DNA of 64,000 bases from Bacteroidota bacterium (GCA_018267955.1 JAFDXL010000005.1:1-64000); one strand, 5' to 3'. Positions 8,253-16,803 are shown, numbered from the stretch's first letter. Notes: generated from the letters alone by a model not told the origin. A program made the numbers and translations.

Positions 8253-8777
8253 TTACACCAGCTTTATTTGTTCTACGGTACGCAGCACGGGATTCTTGTA
8301 TTCTATAATATCCAGGTGGGTGATGTGGCCCTTGATTTCCCATTCGGTACCATTCCATTCATCCGTCAGTTGCTTTACCTCGCGTGCATCTGCCTTATCG
8401 GCAATGCTCATGTGCGGTATGTACGGGATATCCAGCCGCAGGTGAGGTGCCAATAAACCACTATACAAGCGATCGTGCAGTTTTTGTATGGCACTAAAAC
8501 CTTCGTCAGGCACCAGCATGGCATCATACCAGCCGCTGACGGCATCAGGCACTACCATAGCTCTGCGGATTATAAAGTCGACTATGGCGGCACCTTGCAG
8601 TTGTCTTTTGGCTTCCGCAACAAAATCTTCCCGGCTTATATCATTTACTGCAAACACCAGGGTGAAGTGTGGCGCTATAACATGGTATAGCCTGTTGTGC
8701 AGCCTGCGGCAATCCTGTATGCGTTGCAGGTCAGCATCATTCAATTGTGGATAGGCTATTACATGTAGCGATAGCAT
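8253..8777 (-). CDS. 2'-5' RNA ligase superfamily (2H phosphodiesterase) protein
   Basis: From the ATG at 8777 the protein has 174 residues; a start at 8816 would add 13 residues ahead of the first conserved strand (LHVIAYPQL). Two H-x-(S/T) motifs define the family: PHFTLVF near residue 50 and IPHMSIA near residue 125. These histidines form the 2H active site for cyclic or 2'-5' phosphoester chemistry. The true substrate is unknown. It is downstream of, and on the same strand as, the NmrA-like gene, about 70 bases away. Confidence 0.85.
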   Translation of the reverse strand: MLSLHVIAYPQLNDADLQRIQDCRRLHNRLYHVIAPHFTLVFAVNDISREDFVAEAKRQLQGAAIVDFIIRRAMVVPDAVSGWYDAMLVPDEGFSAIQKLHDRLYSGLLAPHLRLDIPYIPHMSIADKADAREVKQLTDEWNGTEWEIKGHITHLDIIEYKNPVLRTVEQIKLV

Positions 8778-8849
8778 ATTGCAGCTCTTTACTGCAATAT
8801 CGGCAAAAGTCCTCATTGCCGGTGAGGACTTCTCCTGTAAAGCTCAGCG

Positions 8850-9734
8850 TCATACCACCTGGTACACCTCCGCAAATTCTGTTGCAAAATCTAACAGCGT
8901 GGTTCCACCCTCCCGGTTATCGCTATCATAGCCTTTCAGCATCGTACCATTACGCAATGCAATGCCCACTTCTATGACATAGGTAGATGCCGCGTCTGCG
9001 CTCATGCCGTTTTGTAACAACGCCTGCAACAAGGCCTCATCCGGCAGCTGCATCCACTGCAAAGCTTCGCCAATGGCATTGCCAAGTGCTGCGGCTATTT
9101 CATTACCTGTGCGTATATCCCCTACTATATACTCCACATTATTGCCCTCAAAAGAACAGTTATTCAATGCATCAGCCGCTACACGCGCTATATCTGCCGG
9201 GTGTGAAAGAGCCATAGGTACATCACCGGCAAAATTATTACCCAGCACATGCTGTTGCCGGATGACAGGAATACTGCCGTAGAAGTTGGTATAGAACATA
9301 CCGGGGCGCAGGTGCAATGTGTTTGTTCCGGGTATGCTATTCAGCTTGTTTTCTGCATAATGGTTTGCAGATGCAGGGCCTGCACCATGCGGGGCGTCTG
9401 CCCCAATACTACTTAGATGGACCACATAGCGGATGTTGTGATACTGTATGGCAGCGGCATAGGCATCTGCTACAGCCATTATATAGCCACGGGTATCATC
9501 AGCCATAAAATTAGGTGGTGTCATGGTGTACACCGCATCTGCACCGGCAAGCGCGTGTTTTAAAAATGCGGCATCTGTAACAGACCCTATCAAAGGCCTT
9601 GCACCCATTGCTGTTATTTCATCTGCCCGCTGTGCATTGCTGCTGATAACAGACACCTGGTGCCCTGCTGCAATAAGAGATGTGGAAAGTGGTTTGCTGA
9701 TATTGCCAAGCGAACCTGTAATTGTAATGTTCAT
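8850..9734 (-). CDS. NmrA-like NAD(P)-binding oxidoreductase
   Basis: The protein has 294 residues. It opens with an atypical Rossmann motif, MNITITGSLGNISKPLSTSL, then VSVISSNAQRADEI and ADAVYTMTPPNF. These match the NmrA/atypical short-chain dehydrogenase group, which binds NAD(P)H and often acts as a redox sensor or quinone reductase (QorB-like). The classical YxxxK pair is replaced by HYAENKL. It is divergent from an HxlR regulator (start 9814), an arrangement typical of redox-responsive pairs. A -7-type promoter element is at 9757-9764 on this strand. Confidence 0.85.
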   Translation of the reverse strand: MNITITGSLGNISKPLSTSLIAAGHQVSVISSNAQRADEITAMGARPLIGSVTDAAFLKHALAGADAVYTMTPPNFMADDTRGYIMAVADAYAAAIQYHNIRYVVHLSSIGADAPHGAGPASANHYAENKLNSIPGTNTLHLRPGMFYTNFYGSIPVIRQQHVLGNNFAGDVPMALSHPADIARVAADALNNCSFEGNNVEYIVGDIRTGNEIAAALGNAIGEALQWMQLPDEALLQALLQNGMSADAASTYVIEVGIALRNGTMLKGYDSDNREGGTTLLDFATEFAEVYQVV

Positions 9735-9756
9735 TGCTACTATATTTTTTGTTGCA

Positions 9757-9795
9757 CAAAGGTAGTTTTGTACTTACTTTTGTACCAGTACTTAC
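9757..9795. promoter_or_regulatory. Shared control region of the NmrA-like and HxlR genes
   Basis: On the minus strand TACCTTTG (9764 to 9757) fits the Bacteroidota -7 box for the oxidoreductase. GTACTTAC occurs twice on the plus strand (9770-9777 and 9788-9795), 18 bases apart, with an additional GTAC at 9782. HxlR-family operators commonly contain GTAC half-sites, so this is a likely operator. That assignment is inference. Confidence 0.55.
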
Positions 9796-9813
9796 CCTAA
9801 AGTATGTATCTAT

Positions 9814-10215
9814 ATGGCAGCAATAAAAGAAAGCTCGGTAATACAGGAAAATAAAAAGAGTGCGTTTGAAGAATGCCCTGTAACCTATGTAATGGAGAAG
9901 ATAGGCGGCTATTGGAAACCCATCATCCTCTTCCAGCTAATGGGTGGCCCCCAGCGCTATAGCGACCTGCGCCGGGCGGTACCGCAGATAACGGAGAAAG
10001 TATTGATACAGCAGCTAAAACAACTGGAGGCGGACGGGCTGATCCTCAGAAAAGCAAAGCCCGTAGTACCACCTTATGTTACCTATAGCCTTACCACATC
10101 GGGACAACGCCTGCACCCGGTACTGTACGCAATGGCCGTATGGGCTGTGCAGGATAGTAAGGAATATGCTACAACATTCCGCAGGAACCTGGCAAAGTTC
10201 CCGGAGCTGAAGTAA
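9814..10215 (+). CDS. HxlR-family transcriptional regulator
   Basis: The protein has 133 residues and a winged helix. The family core is plain: CPVTYVMEKIGGYWKPIIL with Cys near residue 25, then GPQRYSDLRRAVPQITEKVL and LKQLEADGLILRKAKPVVPP with PYVTYSLTTSGQRL. The cysteine at the start of the HTH domain is the sensor in YodB/HypR-type members that respond to quinones or electrophiles. It most likely controls the divergent NmrA-like gene and itself through the repeats between them. Confidence 0.92.
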   Translation: MAAIKESSVIQENKKSAFEECPVTYVMEKIGGYWKPIILFQLMGGPQRYSDLRRAVPQITEKVLIQQLKQLEADGLILRKAKPVVPPYVTYSLTTSGQRLHPVLYAMAVWAVQDSKEYATTFRRNLAKFPELK

Positions 10216-10230
10216 ACAGGTAAACAGTGC

Positions 10231-10455
10231 TTATACCAACGCGCGCAACTGCTTGCCGCTGAAGGGATAGCCAAACAAAGGGGCAAATACACAGAAATCG
10301 AGTATACCGGCAGACAATGGCACCAGGCCAATGATAATAGGCCACCAGTTGATACCACCTGTATAATTATAACCCCATGATATCAGTGCCACCCCGGCAA
10401 TGATGCGCACCAGGCGGCCCGAACTGCCTGCCATAAAACGGAAGAAACTTTTCAT
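10231..10455 (-). CDS. Small inner-membrane protein, DUF2892-like
   Basis: From the ATG at 10455 (MKSFFRFMAGSSGRLVRI) the protein has 74 residues. It has two predicted membrane segments: IIAGVALISWGYNYTG and WWPIIIGLVPLSAGILDFCV, followed by PLFGYPFSGK. The motif string and length match the DUF2892/YgaP membrane-anchor family. A longer reading to 10587 has no conserved features and is probably not translated. The stop is 15 bases from the HxlR stop (convergent). Confidence 0.8.
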   Translation of the reverse strand: MKSFFRFMAGSSGRLVRIIAGVALISWGYNYTGGINWWPIIIGLVPLSAGILDFCVFAPLFGYPFSGKQLRALV

Positions 10456-10610
10456 CGTTCTTATTTTTTTAGAAGATAAAGCTACTCTGCACCACAGGTT
10501 TGGGAAATGACCGTCATCAGCGCAAATACAGTTTGTGGTCAGCGATAAAAGGCTGTAACTTAACGTAACAATGCTGCAACACCGCATAGCAATACAAAGC
10601 GCTTAGGTTT

Positions 10611-10871
10611 ATGATAGAAAAATTATTGCCACAGACGCATCATGCAACAGAGACCTTGTCGCGGTCTGTTTTAAAAACACTCAGTTACAGGGTAGTGATC
10701 CTTATCCTCGATTTCACATCCATTTACCTGTTCACAGGCAAGGTAAAGATCGCATTCGGTTTTATGCTGGTGAGCAATGTCTATACTACCATAGGCTACT
10801 TTGTACACGAGCGCATCTGGGACAGGATAAAATGGGGCAAGATCATTTACAGGAAGACTGCAGATCATTGA
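10611..10871 (+). CDS. DUF2061 small membrane protein
   Basis: The 86-residue protein has the DUF2061 pattern: RSVLKTLSYRVVILILDFT, then a segment (FGFMLVSNVYTTIGYFVHER) and the ending IWDRIKWGK. It has two membrane segments. The function of the family is unknown. Its stop overlaps the 3' end of the convergent gene at 10865. Confidence 0.85.
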   Translation: MIEKLLPQTHHATETLSRSVLKTLSYRVVILILDFTSIYLFTGKVKIAFGFMLVSNVYTTIGYFVHERIWDRIKWGKIIYRKTADH

Positions 10872-11143
10872 AACAGGCCATGCTCTTGCTTAGACGTACG
10901 TTCCTTCCATTCACCTCTATGCAGGGCGTCCAGCCGGCTGTCTATATCCTCTTCATCGTGCTGCACACGTGTTAGCAGCCTTTTATGGTTATCGTGCTGC
11001 AATTGCAGTTGATCTGTAAGCGCTTCTATAGATGATTTTACGCGGTTGATGTTATCCTCCGCATTGTGCAGGGATATCTGCAAACTGATGTTCCAGGCAA
11101 TAAGGATGATCATGATGATGAATATGGGCACACGGTTTTTCAT
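10865..11143 (-). CDS. Membrane-anchored coiled-coil protein
   Basis: From the ATG at 11143 the protein has 92 residues: one N-terminal membrane helix (VPIFIIMIILIAWNISLQI), then a charged coiled-coil-like stretch (residues about 30-75, with HNAEDNINRVKSSIEAL and DEEDIDSRLDALHRG). An upstream start at 11191 would put a second hydrophobic patch in front and is less likely. No family was recognised. Confidence 0.6.
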   Translation of the reverse strand: MKNRVPIFIIMIILIAWNISLQISLHNAEDNINRVKSSIEALTDQLQLQHDNHKRLLTRVQHDEEDIDSRLDALHRGEWKERTSKQEHGLFQ

Positions 11144-11220
11144 AAGGTTAAGTTTGTGCAGTAAAACAACGGAAATACCTGCAAAATTCATAGCTTAGGG
11201 TAATACAAAAACGATCATCT

Positions 11221-11610
11221 ATGGATGCCCGCAAATACACTACGGTAGATGAATACATCGCTTCCTTTCCGCCCGATGTGCAGGCTTTACTCAACGAAAT
11301 GCGCACCCTGGTAACGCAGGCTGCTCCCAAAGCTAAAGAAGTGATCAGCTACAATATGCCCGCCATAAAGCAAAACAGCGTGCTGGTGTACTATGCTGCT
11401 GCTAAAGAGCATATAGGCTTCTACCCTACTGCCTCGCCCATTATAGCATTTGCAGATGTGCTCGGCAAATACAAGACTTCCAAAGGTGCTATACAGTTTC
11501 CAATAGATAAGCCCATACCCAAAAAGCTGGTAAAGGATATCGTAAAATATCGCCTGGCAGAAGACGCAGAAAAAGCCGCACACAAAGCTGCTAAAAAGAA
11601 AACCAGATGA
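11221..11610 (+). CDS. DUF1801 family protein
   Basis: The protein has 129 residues and the DUF1801 core: TVDEYIASFPPDVQALLNEM, then AAPKAKEVISYNMPAI, HIGFYPTASPI and the basic end GAIQFPIDKPIPKKLVKDIV. The C-terminus is Lys/Ala-rich (AEKAAHKAAKKKTR). Some relatives are described as iron chaperone-like; the role here is unknown. Its stop overlaps the next gene's start (ATGA), indicating an operon with the methyltransferase. Confidence 0.85.
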   Translation: MDARKYTTVDEYIASFPPDVQALLNEMRTLVTQAAPKAKEVISYNMPAIKQNSVLVYYAAAKEHIGFYPTASPIIAFADVLGKYKTSKGAIQFPIDKPIPKKLVKDIVKYRLAEDAEKAAHKAAKKKTR

Positions 11611-12365
11611 GCGACAACACGAGACGCTTCAGCAACCGGGTAGATGATTATGTACGCTACCGCCCGCATTATCCTAAGGACATTATCTCTTACCTGCAGG
11701 ATAATTATCGCCTCACTACAGGCAAGCATATTGCAGATATAGGTGCAGGCACGGGTATCTCAGCGCAATTGTTTCTCGAGGCCGGTTATATGGTTACCGC
11801 GATAGAGCCCAACAAAGAGATGCGCGATAAGTGTATAGAACTGCTGGGGGTGTATAACAACTTCAAAGCTATAGATGGCACGGCAGAGCAAACCAACCTG
11901 CAGGATGCTGCCGTAGAGGCCATCGTATGCGGGCAGGCTTTTCACTGGTTCGATCGCGAACGTTGCAAACCTGAGTTTCAGCGGATACTTCGCGGCGATA
12001 GCCTGGTGATACTGATGTGGAACGAACGCAGCACACGCACACCGTTTGAGCACGAGTACGAGGCGCTGATACAAAAACATGCTATCAGCTACCGGCAGGT
12101 AAGCCATCGCAATATAGATCCGCACAGCATTGCAGATTTCTTTTCGCCCGCACCAATGCAGTGGCGGGCATTTCCTAATTACCAGGTATTTGATTTTGAA
12201 GGGTTGCTGGGCAGGCTGCTGTCATCGTCCTACATACCGGCAAGAGGCACGGATGGCTACGATGCCATGTACGACGACCTGCTGCACCTCTTTGACAAAC
12301 ACCAGCAAAGCGGCACCATCACCATCCACTACGAGGCAAGGGTGTACACGGCAAGGATGGGTTGA
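11607..12365 (+). CDS. Class I SAM-dependent methyltransferase
   Basis: The protein has 252 residues. Motif I is HIADIGAGTGISAQLFLEAG, followed by the acidic ribose-binding residue in VTAIEPNKEM and the post-motif region IDGTAEQTNLQDAAVEAIVC with QAFHWFDRE. This matches the methyltransferase type-11/UbiE-like group. The substrate is not identifiable. It is translationally coupled to the DUF1801 gene. Confidence 0.88.
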   Translation: MSDNTRRFSNRVDDYVRYRPHYPKDIISYLQDNYRLTTGKHIADIGAGTGISAQLFLEAGYMVTAIEPNKEMRDKCIELLGVYNNFKAIDGTAEQTNLQDAAVEAIVCGQAFHWFDRERCKPEFQRILRGDSLVILMWNERSTRTPFEHEYEALIQKHAISYRQVSHRNIDPHSIADFFSPAPMQWRAFPNYQVFDFEGLLGRLLSSSYIPARGTDGYDAMYDDLLHLFDKHQQSGTITIHYEARVYTARMG

Positions 12366-12380
12366 TAGTTCCAGTAGCAT

Positions 12381-12419
12381 TTGAACTTTATAACAAAGCA
12401 AATTGAACTTTATAACAAA
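12381..12419 (+). repeat. Direct repeat upstream of the aldehyde dehydrogenase gene
   Basis: TTGAACTTTATAACAAA occurs at 12381-12397 and again at 12403-12419, a 22-base period equal to about two helical turns. It lies 55-93 bases before the ATG at 12474. A pair of same-face regulator sites, perhaps for the AraC protein encoded downstream, would fit. This is inference. Confidence 0.45.
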
Positions 12420-12473
12420 CACTACTCGTTTGATAGCACCGAGCTTTGCAGTGTAATTAAAAATTCAAACGAG

Positions 12474-13889
12474 ATGATAAGTATCAACAGTATCTACATC
12501 AATGGTGCATTTACGGCACCGCATGGCACCGCCACCTTCGATCTCATTAGCCCTATAGACAATACCTTGCAGGGCACACTTACGCTGGGCGATGAAGAAG
12601 ATGTGAACAGGGCAGTAGCAGCCGCCAAAGCCGCTTTTCAAACCTTCTCTAAAACTACGGTGGAACAACGTATCGGCTACCTGCAAAAAATGTATGACGC
12701 GGTAAGCAGGCGTGCAGATGAGCTTACCAATATTATGGTGCAGGAGTATGGCGGCAGCATTCGTTTTTGCCGTAACAGTACGCAAAATGCGCTCAATAGT
12801 ATCCGTACCAATATTGAAGTATTGCAACAGTTTTCGTTTACCCGCCATGCAGGCAAGGCAATAGTACATTTGGAGCCGGTAGGCGTGGCAGGCATCATTA
12901 CCCCCTGGAATGCCAGCAACAGTTTTATCTGTGCTAAACTATCTACTGCCATCGCGGCGGGCTGTACGGCTGTTATAAAACCCAGCGAACTAAGCGGCAG
13001 GCAAACACAATTGCTGCTCGAATGCCTGCACGAGGCAGGATTGCCCAATGGCGTATTCAATGTGGTGAATGGTTTGGGAAATGTTGTAGGCGCGGCCATT
13101 ACAGCACATAAAGACATTGCTAAGATATCCTTCACAGGCTCTACGATCACCGGCAAAACAATAGCCCGGGGCGCGGTTGATACGATGAAGCGTATAACAC
13201 TGGAGCTGGGTGGCAAATCTCCCAACATACTGCTGGAAGATGCGGACCTGGAAACTGCCATACCAATGGCCATACAGGCTGCTTATATGAATAGCGGACA
13301 GGCGTGCATAGCAGGCACACGCTTACTGGTACCTGCATCGCGCATAGAGGAGGTAAAACAACTCCTAAAGGAAAACATGGACATTGCCAGGGTGGGCAAC
13401 CCTGCCGAAGAGGACACTTTAATAGGCCCTATGGTGAGCCAAAAACAGTACGAAAGGGTACAGCAATATATACAACTGGGCATAGAAGAAGGCGCTGAAT
13501 TATGGATAGGTGGCCCCGGCAAACCCGAGCACCTGGAAGCAGGTAATTTTGTAAAGCCTACAGTATTTGTAAACGTAACCAATGATATGCGCATAGCACG
13601 CGAAGAGATATTTGGACCGGTACTTTCTGTGATCAGCTACAGCGACGAGGACGAAGCTATTGCAATAGCCAACGATACAGACTATGGGCTGCAGGCATAC
13701 GTAAGCTCGGCCAGTGATGAGCACGCAAACCGGGTAGCCACACAGATACGCGCAGGAAGGGTATTGATAAACGGATTGAAACATGATCCTATGGCGCCTT
13801 TCGGCGGGTTTAAGCAATCGGGCATTGGCAGGGAATATGGCGCGTACGGACTGGAAGCTTACCTGGAACCTAAAGCGATCCTTAACTAA
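12474..13889 (+). CDS. NAD(P)-dependent aldehyde dehydrogenase
   Basis: The protein has 471 residues from the ATG at 12474 (MISINSIYINGAFTAP). A longer TTG-initiated frame from 12381 only translates the upstream repeats and adds no family sequence. All family signatures are present: PWNASNSF, the coenzyme-binding GFTGS-like ISFTGSTITGK, the general base in LELGGKSPN, the catalytic cysteine in NSGQACIAGTR, and EEIFGPVLSV plus PFGGFKQSGIGRE. It oxidises an aldehyde to an acid; the specific aldehyde cannot be told. An AraC regulator gene follows 28 bases later. Confidence 0.93.
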   Translation: MISINSIYINGAFTAPHGTATFDLISPIDNTLQGTLTLGDEEDVNRAVAAAKAAFQTFSKTTVEQRIGYLQKMYDAVSRRADELTNIMVQEYGGSIRFCRNSTQNALNSIRTNIEVLQQFSFTRHAGKAIVHLEPVGVAGIITPWNASNSFICAKLSTAIAAGCTAVIKPSELSGRQTQLLLECLHEAGLPNGVFNVVNGLGNVVGAAITAHKDIAKISFTGSTITGKTIARGAVDTMKRITLELGGKSPNILLEDADLETAIPMAIQAAYMNSGQACIAGTRLLVPASRIEEVKQLLKENMDIARVGNPAEEDTLIGPMVSQKQYERVQQYIQLGIEEGAELWIGGPGKPEHLEAGNFVKPTVFVNVTNDMRIAREEIFGPVLSVISYSDEDEAIAIANDTDYGLQAYVSSASDEHANRVATQIRAGRVLINGLKHDPMAPFGGFKQSGIGREYGAYGLEAYLEPKAILN

Positions 13890-13917
13890 GCACCTTCATT
13901 TGTAACTTGCAGACGAT

Positions 13918-14718
13918 ATGAGCGTACAAGACCGTAGCCTGCCCGTACAGTTCTCCTGCTATTTTGCACGCAGCCGTGCAGGGGAGCAATTTATAGCCGA
14001 GCATACTATTGGCTATGTAGTATCGGGCAGTGTAGAGATGGCAGACGAGAACAATAAAGCGATGTTTAAAGCAGGAGATCTGTATTTCTGCCGTCGCAAC
14101 AGGCTGAATAAATACACGAAGATACCTGGCACAGGTGGCGATTATCGTTCTGTCTCCATATACTTCAGCCAGGATGTGCTGCGCAACTTTGCCATAGAGT
14201 ACGGATATAGCGCCGATACACAGGTAACATCGTCGGCATTTATGCCACTGGCAACACCATCTGTACTGGCCACGTATATGGAGTCGCTGCGGGCATACGA
14301 GCAAACACTGCACCAGGCGGGTACCGAACACCTGCTGGCCATCAAGCAGAAAGAAGCCTTGTTACTATTGCTGCAAATGCAGCCGGAGTTGAAAGATATA
14401 TTGTTTGATCTCTCAGAACCGGGTAAGATAGACCTGGAGGGATTTATGAACCGAAACTATCATTTCAATGTGTCGCTGGATAGATTTGCCTACCTCACCG
14501 GGCGAAGCCTCTCTACCTTCAAGCGCGATTTTGAAAAACAGTTTCATCAAACGCCCAGCCGGTGGCTGTTACAAAAACGGCTTGCACAGGCATGGCACCT
14601 TATTAAGGAAGAGAAAAGATCACCATCAGATATCTACCTCGACCTGGGCTTTGAAGACCTCTCTCATTTTTCTTTCGTGTTCAAAAAACAATATGGTGTT
14701 GCCCCCACTATGGTATAG
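13918..14718 (+). CDS. AraC-family transcriptional regulator
   Basis: The protein has 266 residues. The N-terminal ~110 residues look like a cupin-type sensor (AEHTIGYVVSGSVEMADENN, FKAGDLYFCRRN). The C-terminal HTH pair is intact: LDRFAYLTGRSLSTFKRDFEK and DIYLDLGFEDLSHFSFVFKK, ending QYGVAPTMV. It lies directly after the aldehyde dehydrogenase on the same strand and probably controls it. Confidence 0.9.
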   Translation: MSVQDRSLPVQFSCYFARSRAGEQFIAEHTIGYVVSGSVEMADENNKAMFKAGDLYFCRRNRLNKYTKIPGTGGDYRSVSIYFSQDVLRNFAIEYGYSADTQVTSSAFMPLATPSVLATYMESLRAYEQTLHQAGTEHLLAIKQKEALLLLLQMQPELKDILFDLSEPGKIDLEGFMNRNYHFNVSLDRFAYLTGRSLSTFKRDFEKQFHQTPSRWLLQKRLAQAWHLIKEEKRSPSDIYLDLGFEDLSHFSFVFKKQYGVAPTMV

Positions 14719-14726
14719 CACTTACA

Positions 14727-14775
14727 TAAAAAAACTATTGCCGGCAGTTGTTTGGTACAAACTTGCCGGCAATAG
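14727..14775 (-). terminator. Terminator closing the ArsR/SRPBCC minus-strand unit
   Basis: A perfect 12-bp inverted repeat, CTATTGCCGGCA (14735-14746) and TGCCGGCAATAG (14764-14775), is flanked on the left by a run of A. Read on the minus strand this is a GC-rich hairpin followed by a U-run, a classical terminator for the genes at 14865-15961. Confidence 0.75.
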
Positions 14776-14864
14776 CCTGTGCGTCAAAGAAACCGGAGGA
14801 CGGGGGTAATTCCGGAGGACATGGTAAACGAAATTTCAAGTAGTAGCAGACACTTTCGTACTCC

Positions 14865-15032
14865 TCACCAGCCGTACATCATTGCATATTTGGCTTTGAG
14901 CTTCAGCTCTTCCAGATAGGGGGCTAGTTCTGCCGTGCGGGCAGGCTCTTCATCGCCACGTTCCAGATCAACCAATTTTTTGTAGATGATGGCCAGCATG
15001 GTTTCTAACTCTTTGAGTTGTTGTGGGTCCAT
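14865..15032 (-). CDS. Small acidic helical protein, 55 residues
   Basis: An ATG at 15032 on the minus strand opens 55 codons (MDPQQLKELETMLAIIYKK ... KAKYAMMYGW) ending at TGA. The product is helical and charge-rich (LVDLERGDEEP, YLEELKLKAKY). It lies 71 bases downstream of the SRPBCC gene, on the same strand and before the terminator at 14727-14775, so it is probably the last gene of that unit. No family was recognised. Confidence 0.6.
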   Translation of the reverse strand: MDPQQLKELETMLAIIYKKLVDLERGDEEPARTAELAPYLEELKLKAKYAMMYGW

Positions 15033-15103
15033 GTGGTTGAAAGTTTGTACTAATATAATAAAAAGGCTGCAACTGGTAGGGGTGACAGTTCAATTTTAAT
15101 GTA

Positions 15104-15595
15104 TTACATCTGCCTCAACAAAGCATCCAGCTTCTCGTAGCCGTCATTTACGCCTGTTTCCATACCGCTTTGCATCATACCATCCCTGTCTGCCACAGAG
15201 CGGAATACAGAGTGTATGGTAACCTTTGTACGGTTGCCCGCCAATTCTTCAAATAAGGCAGTTTCCATAGCCACATGCCCGCGTTCAGGCAGCCCTTCAA
15301 ATTCAAAAGTCTGTATCACACGTTCCGGTGCAGTGGCTTCGTGTATTGATCCGTGGAAGCCTGCTATCTCCTTGCCATCCTGTGAGCTCACCGTATAGCG
15401 ATAAGAACCACCGGGGCGGGGATCAAATTTTTCGAACTTTACTACACGGTCTGCCGGCCCCATCCATTGTGCCAGCATATCGGCGTCCGTATGTGCCTTA
15501 TACACCATATCGCGGGGCGCATCAAATTCGCGTACGATGTACACCTCCTGCTTGCCGGGCTCGGCAATAATGCTTGTCTGGTTTTTTGTACTCAT
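15104..15595 (-). CDS. SRPBCC / AHSA1-family protein
   Basis: The protein has 163 residues with the activator-of-Hsp90-ATPase-like START fold: VYIVREFDAPRDMVYKAHTD, LAQWMGPADRVVKFEKFDPR, GGSYRYTVSSQDGKEIAGFHG and the end DGMMQSGMETGVNDGYEKLD. Proteins of this type are usually encoded with an ArsR-like repressor and bind hydrophobic ligands or have unknown roles. Here it directly follows the ArsR gene (36 bases). Confidence 0.92.
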   Translation of the reverse strand: MSTKNQTSIIAEPGKQEVYIVREFDAPRDMVYKAHTDADMLAQWMGPADRVVKFEKFDPRPGGSYRYTVSSQDGKEIAGFHGSIHEATAPERVIQTFEFEGLPERGHVAMETALFEELAGNRTKVTIHSVFRSVADRDGMMQSGMETGVNDGYEKLDALLRQM

Positions 15596-15631
15596 GTTCA
15601 GGTAGATTGAATTGGTGAAGAATTGTATGTA

Positions 15632-15961
15632 CTATTTCTTATTGTTTTTCATTTTACCAAGCAGTTTATCCAGGCGGTCATGCTTCTCCTGCCAGCTGCG
15701 GCGGTATTGCTCCACCCAGTCGGCCACCTCTTCCAGTTGGGCCAGCCTGGCTTCGCAATAGCGTTCCCGCCCCTGTTGGGTTATCTCTATCAGCCCGCAC
15801 TCTACCAGTATCTTTATATGCTGCGATATGGCAGGCCGGCTCACATCAAAGTTCTGTGCGATGCTGTTAAGGTTCATTGGCTGTGCGGATACCAGGTTAA
15901 TAATATCCCTGCGTGTAGGATCGGCAATTGCCTGGAAAACATCTCTGCGTATGGCGTGCAT
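15632..15961 (-). CDS. ArsR-family transcriptional repressor
   Basis: The protein has 109 residues and a winged helix: DVFQAIADPTRRDIINLVS, LNSIAQNFDVSRPAISQHIK and LVECGLIEITQQGRERYC. It lacks the CVC metal site of arsenic sensors and belongs to the SRPBCC-linked subgroup. Its promoter contains two near-identical 16-bp palindromes, so it is very probably autoregulated and controls the SRPBCC and 55-residue genes. Confidence 0.92.
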   Translation of the reverse strand: MHAIRRDVFQAIADPTRRDIINLVSAQPMNLNSIAQNFDVSRPAISQHIKILVECGLIEITQQGRERYCEARLAQLEEVADWVEQYRRSWQEKHDRLDKLLGKMKNNKK

Positions 15962-15966
15962 AATAT

Positions 15967-16015
15967 GTAAGTGTTTACTTACGCAAATGTATATGTAAGT
16001 ACTTACTTACGCAAA
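15967..16015 (-). promoter_or_regulatory. Promoter with two ArsR operator palindromes
   Basis: On the minus strand the elements are TTTG (16015-16012), a 20-base spacer, and TACATTTG (15991-15984), a near-ideal Bacteroidota promoter. GTAAGTACTTACTTAC (15995-16010) fills the spacer. GTAAGTGTTTACTTAC (15967-15982) covers the expected transcription start. The two sites are 28 bases apart and both are followed by GCAAAT. This is the layout of an autorepressed promoter. Confidence 0.85.
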
Positions 16016-16042
16016 TTTATTTTTTAAGGAGATTCCTGGAGT

Positions 16043-16702
16043 TTAAAAGATGGGGATGTGGGGAGGGAAGCTTTCGCCCTTTTTTATTGGTACAATTACT
16101 AGTAAATAAATAAACCTGTCTTTCTTATAAAGTGTAACGTCCATCGGTACCGGCGTCTTAGAATATAAAATATAATCGCTGGCAGTATTATTATCCAATT
16201 TTATGGTAACGCTGCTACTCCAGCCGCGATAATTAATTATTGAGTCACCAATTTTTACTTGTTTTATATTTTCCGAGTTAGAATTAATGCTTAATTGCGA
16301 TGCGATAATTTGTGCGTTGCCTGTTTTGTAATAATACTCAAAGAGGCTCCTGTCAATTTCATAATATACGGTATTAAAATCTTTTTCCAGATTTGCGATG
16401 CGATACCTGATATCATTTTCAAACGAAAACTGTGCACCTGTCAATAGTTTCGTCATTACTACATCGTATTTATTATCTAATTCAAAGACTATTGTAGGCG
16501 GTTGCTTGTCTGATATAAATGATAGGTAATTATTAATATGGGGAGCGATACTATCTGCAAATATTTTGTCGTATTCTGAGATACGTTTACCAGAAACATC
16601 CAGGTAATTATTGGATGTAAAATGTCTCACTTTTATTATAATAATTGAAATTATAAGCAGACCCAGTAAACTCCAGATTAGTATTCTATAATTTTTCTTC
16701 AT
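16043..16702 (-). CDS. Membrane-anchored protein of unknown function
   Basis: From the ATG at 16702 the protein has 219 residues: a short basic N-terminus (MKKNYR), one membrane helix (ILIWSLLGLLIISIIIIKV) and an extracytoplasmic domain with alternating polar strands. An upstream start at 16801 would add a second hydrophobic patch without conserved features. No family was recognised. The gene is AT-rich compared with its neighbours. Confidence 0.65.
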   Translation of the reverse strand: MKKNYRILIWSLLGLLIISIIIIKVRHFTSNNYLDVSGKRISEYDKIFADSIAPHINNYLSFISDKQPPTIVFELDNKYDVVMTKLLTGAQFSFENDIRYRIANLEKDFNTVYYEIDRSLFEYYYKTGNAQIIASQLSINSNSENIKQVKIGDSIINYRGWSSSVTIKLDNNTASDYILYSKTPVPMDVTLYKKDRFIYLLVIVPIKKGESFPPHIPIF

Positions 16703-16803
16703 CAATAGGACAAGAATAATGCAAATACGTTGCAAATGCCAGCCCACTCTATAGCTTACTAAAAAAAGATTGATTATATTAAAGGGAATAACACCTCCCA
16801 TCT

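Noticed and set aside
12381-12473. TTG-initiated N-terminal extension of the aldehyde dehydrogenase
   Set aside because: The segment translates two copies of a 17-base direct repeat and adds nothing conserved; the ATG at 12474 fits the family start.
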